Below are positions 6,896 to 8,459 of a stretch of 8,459 nt of DNA, piece by piece; within the stretch, counting starts at the first letter, position 1, and every line of letters begins with the position of its first letter. Both the position numbers and the translations under genes were made by a program. Source of the DNA: Elusimicrobiota bacterium (lineage in GTDB: Bacteria; Elusimicrobiota; Elusimicrobia; UBA1565; JACRDR01); NCBI GenBank assembly GCA_016207585.1, contig JACQPI010000183.1, positions 1-8,459 on the forward strand. The letters are read 5' to 3'. Under the pieces are notes generated by a model. The model was not told the origin of the DNA. It saw only the letters and a program-made list of their open reading frames with translations, and did not search any database.

Positions 6896-7255
6896 CTACT
6901 CTGCTCCGACCATTAGATCCAGAATGATCGCCAGATTTTCTGAGACCTGCTGCATGATGGGTTCTGAAACGGAACCCAAGGACTTGATCATCCTGCGGTT
7001 GTCGATCGCGCGGAGTTGATCTATCATCACGTCTGAATCCTTATCGAGCCCTGCTTGGCTTTTGGAGAGGTGAACCCGCAAATATTTCACCGATCGTTTT
7101 ACATCCGTCGTCAGAGGACAGACCAAGGTCGATGGATGGTGACCGTTAAGCAGATCCGTCTGGACCACGAGTACCGGGCGGATTTTTCCGGGTTCCGTGC
7201 CTTTGGGAGGATTGAGGTCGGCTAAGCATACGGTCCCGCGTTGGATGCGGATCAC
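6896..7255 (-). CDS. mazF: MazF/PemK-family mRNA interferase toxin
   Basis: The 119-residue protein matches the MazF/PemK endoribonuclease family from end to end. It opens with IQRGTVCLADLNPPKGTEPGKIRPVLVV (given here as family landmarks: RG near residue 6 and IRPVLV at 25-30), continues with VCPLTT (45-50) and ends its core with DVMIDQLRAIDNRR (75-88), the usual [VI]xxDQxRxID segment. Family members cut mRNA at short specific sequences; the Arg26-Pro27 and PLTT regions line the active site. Translation starts at a GTG at 7255 that overlaps the antitoxin stop as GTGA, with AAGGG just upstream, so toxin synthesis is coupled to antitoxin synthesis. The product appears intact. The next gene in the same direction is the nuclease-ATPase. 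Confidence 0.92.
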   Translation of the reverse strand: MIRIQRGTVCLADLNPPKGTEPGKIRPVLVVQTDLLNGHHPSTLVCPLTTDVKRSVKYLRVHLSKSQAGLDKDSDVMIDQLRAIDNRRMIKSLGSVSEPIMQQVSENLAIILDLMVGAE

Positions 7256-7488
7256 AGCCCTTCATCCTGGAACGTCTCGAATTCGTGAAGGACGGCCAGC
7301 GATTCCTGCCTGACTTGATCCGACTCGCGGCGAAGTTGTTTGGCCAGGAGACGCCTTTCGTAGAGATGGTTGAAGAAGCGCAGAGCCTTATTGATGTAGG
7401 CGTTGCGGCTGACTCCGACCGTTTGAGCCGAATGATCGACCTTGCGCAGCTCCCGTTCGTCGATCTTAAGAGAAATGGACCTAGTCAT
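7252..7488 (-). CDS. Ribbon-helix-helix antitoxin partner of MazF
   Basis: The 78-residue protein begins TRSISLKIDERELRKVD, a short beta strand followed by a helix, then VGVSRNAYINKALRFFNHL, the second helix of a ribbon-helix-helix (CopG/MetJ-type) DNA-binding domain. The remaining roughly 35 residues are charged and helical (RRLLAKQLRRESDQ) and would be the toxin-neutralising tail. It directly precedes MazF with a four-base overlap, the standard antitoxin-first order. The ATG at 7488 has AAAGGTG (7494-7500) five bases upstream. By analogy it binds its own promoter, where an inverted repeat and a 21-bp-spaced direct repeat are visible. Unlike the classic MazE it is not of the AbrB fold, as is common for MazF partners outside enterobacteria. 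Confidence 0.85.
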   Translation of the reverse strand: MTRSISLKIDERELRKVDHSAQTVGVSRNAYINKALRFFNHLYERRLLAKQLRRESDQVRQESLAVLHEFETFQDEGL

Positions 7489-7500
7489 GGTATCACCTTT

Positions 7501-7541
7501 TGTAACACTAGAAGTATATCATGTAACGGCTTTGCCGTCAA
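7501..7541 (-). promoter_or_regulatory. Promoter and operator of the antitoxin-mazF unit
   Basis: On the minus strand TTGACG (7541-7536) and TATACT (7518-7513) are separated by exactly 17 bp, a near-consensus sigma70 promoter. Transcription would begin near 7506, giving a leader of about 17 nt that just includes the Shine-Dalgarno at 7494-7500. The spacer contains the inverted repeat ACGGC-TTT-GCCGT (7526-7538), which runs into the -35 box, and TGTAAC occurs at 7501-7506 and again 21 bp away at 7522-7527. Both are suitable operator elements for the ribbon-helix-helix antitoxin. Confidence 0.72.
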
Positions 7542-7566
7542 CCACAAGTAGAAATCAATCGGTATA

Positions 7567-7592
7567 TATATGTCACGTATCATTGACATATA
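7567..7592 (+). promoter_or_regulatory. Inverted-repeat operator of the RelE module
   Basis: TATATGTCA (7567-7575) and TGACATATA (7584-7592) are perfect nine-base arms around an eight-base spacer. The right arm covers the -35 hexamer of the RelE-module promoter, and an extra half-site-like ATGTC occurs at 7594-7598. This layout fits cooperative autorepression by the encoded antitoxin. Confidence 0.65.
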
Positions 7593-7611
7593 AATGTCTA
7601 GCTGTTATACT
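7583..7611 (+). promoter_or_regulatory. Promoter of the antitoxin-relE unit
   Basis: TTGACA (7583-7588, perfect -35) and TATACT (7606-7611) are separated by 17 bp. Start of transcription would be about 7618, so the mRNA would begin right at the Shine-Dalgarno GGGAG (7619-7623) with an untranslated leader of only about 13 nt before the ATG at 7631. The nine-base inverted repeat overlaps the -35 box. Confidence 0.75.
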
Positions 7612-7630
7612 GATTTTTGGGAGATTTCCT

Positions 7631-7852
7631 ATGATCAAACGGATGATTTACCTGGAGGACTCGATGGCGGCGGCGCTGCAGAGAATCGCGCGATCGGAAA
7701 ATAAAAGCGTCTCCGAGCTGGTCCGCCAGGCGATCGGCAAGCTGTTCGAGGGTAAGGAATATTATGACCTGGCGCGCTATGACGAACGGATGGCCGAATA
7801 TCTGGGCAAACCTTCTTCCGCGGCTCCCTTCCGTGAGATTATGGACGATTGA
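7631..7852 (+). CDS. Ribbon-helix-helix-type antitoxin partner of RelE
   Basis: The 73-residue protein starts MIKRMIYLEDSMAAALQRIA, a strand plus helix, followed by NKSVSELVRQAIGKLFEG, a second helix typical of ribbon-helix-helix repressors that open antitoxin genes. The C-terminal 30 residues (from EYYDLARYDERMAEYL) are polar and would wrap the toxin. The ATG at 7631 is chosen because GGGAG lies seven bases upstream and the promoter starts RNA at about 7618; the frame is open further upstream, but that is untranslated or divergent-promoter DNA. The stop TGA (7850-7852) shares its A with the ATG of the RelE gene. It presumably binds the inverted repeat at 7567-7592. Confidence 0.82.
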   Translation: MIKRMIYLEDSMAAALQRIARSENKSVSELVRQAIGKLFEGKEYYDLARYDERMAEYLGKPSSAAPFREIMDD

Positions 7853-8106
7853 TGACGTACCGCGTCGAGATCCTGCCGGCGGCGTTGAAGGAATACCGGC
7901 GTATCCCGCCCGGAGACAAAGAAATTATAAAAAAAGCGATCCTCGGTTTGGAGCTTAATCCAAGAGGGCCTCAAGTCAAAAAACTGCAGGGTTGCGAATA
8001 CTACCGCTTGCGCGTGAGAAATTGGCGTGTTATTTTCGCCGTTTCAGACCCGCATAAGCTTGTGACGGTCATCGCAATCGAGCGTAGGACCAGCACGACT
8101 TACTGA
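7852..8106 (+). CDS. relE: RelE/ParE-family toxin
   Basis: The 84-residue protein is a compact RelE-fold toxin: YRVEILPAALKEYRRIP at the start, a helix EIIKKAILGLE, then the sheet with PQVKKLQG, YYRLRVRNWRVIFAV and VTVIAIERRTSTTY. Basic residues likely to hold the ribosomal A-site mRNA are Lys43/Lys44, Arg52-Arg59 and Arg78/Arg79, and a terminal Tyr84 sits where many RelE proteins have an aromatic. These favour RelE-type ribosome-dependent mRNA cleavage over ParE-type gyrase inhibition, but the two folds are hard to separate by eye. The start is the ATG at 7852, overlapping the antitoxin stop by one base (TGATG); a TTG one codon earlier is less likely. The gene appears intact. Confidence 0.9.
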   Translation: MTYRVEILPAALKEYRRIPPGDKEIIKKAILGLELNPRGPQVKKLQGCEYYRLRVRNWRVIFAVSDPHKLVTVIAIERRTSTTY

Positions 8107-8459
8107 ACCGGGCGGCCGCGCGATTTCGGTTCCCTGCGGGATACGCGCCCAGAAGGACTTTCCATTGCCGAGATGTTACCGTCTAGAGCTACACTCTCAA
8201 GTGGCCGTGGCCCATCCGGTCGCGCGCTCTGGGGTCTATCCGGCTGCCGCCTCGGCGGGTAGCGCGTCGCCGGCCAAGCCTAGGGGATTGAGGATATGAT
8301 GAGAAGCAGACATTCGGCCGACGGGGTCGCATATCGTCTATGGCCGGCCATAGTTCGACAGCTTCCGTCGAGGGCATCGCGGGTTTTGGGCATGTGCTTG
8401 ATCTGTTGGAGCGGGATGCCGTCGGTTCCCGCGCGCGCCGACGCCCAGGTCATCTTCCA
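8107..8459. other. Non-coding or unassigned 353-nt tail
   Basis: No convincing gene is visible after the RelE stop. A GAACCG/CGGTTC pair at 8105-8132 has a 16-base loop and no T-tract, so it is not a good terminator. The main structure is the second palindromic repeat at 8319-8370. On the minus strand one frame is open from the right edge to a TAG at 8280-8282 (59 codons, including GTDGIPLQQIKHMPKTRDAL). It may be the end of a gene entering from the right, but the palindrome lies inside it and I recognise no family. Confidence 0.45.
8319..8370 (+). repeat. Nested palindromic repeat, copy 2
   Basis: CTATGGCCGGCCATAG (8338-8353) is a perfect 16-base palindrome. Outer arms CGACGG (8319-8324) and CCGTCG (8365-8370) lie nearly symmetric around it. 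Compared with copy 1 the core differs by one base. CGCATA (8328-8333) sits the same four bases before it, and TTCG follows directly. The outer arms have the same layout but different sequence, with complementary changes on both sides. That pattern suggests selection for pairing, as in a hairpin or cruciform, although two copies are too few to be certain. Confidence 0.6.

Noticed and set aside
8105..8132. Terminator after the RelE gene
   Set aside because: The GAACCG/CGGTTC arms are short, the loop is 16 bases and no T-tract follows, so an intrinsic terminator cannot be supported.
1..8459. CRISPR array, tRNA, rRNA or insertion sequence
   Set aside because: No regularly spaced repeats, tRNA cloverleaf, rRNA segments or transposase motifs were seen; the two palindromic copies are more than 5 kb apart and do not border a transposase.

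Overview
The window is GC-rich and densely coded, with Shine-Dalgarno-led genes, a membrane-anchored serine hydrolase of the class A beta-lactamase fold and a DUF3014 protein. This points to a high-GC, probably Gram-negative bacterium, perhaps an Elusimicrobiota- or deltaproteobacteria-like lineage from metagenomic data. That placement is inference; no rRNA or other phylogenetic marker is present.

Left part (1-3023). The C-terminal part of a DUF3014 gene enters from the left edge on the plus strand and converges on a minus-strand group. Read in transcription order, that group is a small soluble histidine kinase (3023-2184), a 25-codon leader ORF (2092-2015), a two-CBS-domain protein (2018-1578) and an anchored class A beta-lactamase-like hydrolase (1511-528). 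The CBS gene most likely starts by ATGA coupling to the leader ORF, not at the upstream TTG, which lies beside the leader's own Shine-Dalgarno.

Middle (3024-6817). A divergent intergenic region carries palindromes and leads into a full-length L-glutamate-gamma-semialdehyde dehydrogenase of the ALDH4A1 type. Its 3' end overlaps by 31 nt the convergent gene for a 668-residue protein with an N-terminal single-HKD phospholipase D-type nuclease domain and a C-terminal P-loop domain with superfamily 3 helicase-like motifs. This fusion is the most unusual gene here and the best candidate for an undescribed defence or mobile-element function.

Right part (6896-8106). Two toxin-antitoxin modules sit back to back: a ribbon-helix-helix antitoxin/MazF pair on the minus strand and a small antitoxin/RelE pair on the plus strand. 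They share a 142-bp AT-rich intergenic region with two near-consensus divergent sigma70 promoters, each overlapped by an inverted repeat. The MazF module points toward the nuclease-ATPase gene with only 78 nt between them, so the three genes may be one transcription unit.

The last 353 nt hold no convincing gene, but contain the second copy of a roughly 30-nt palindromic element also found upstream of the dehydrogenase. The two copies bracket the dehydrogenase, the nuclease-ATPase and both toxin modules in the same orientation.
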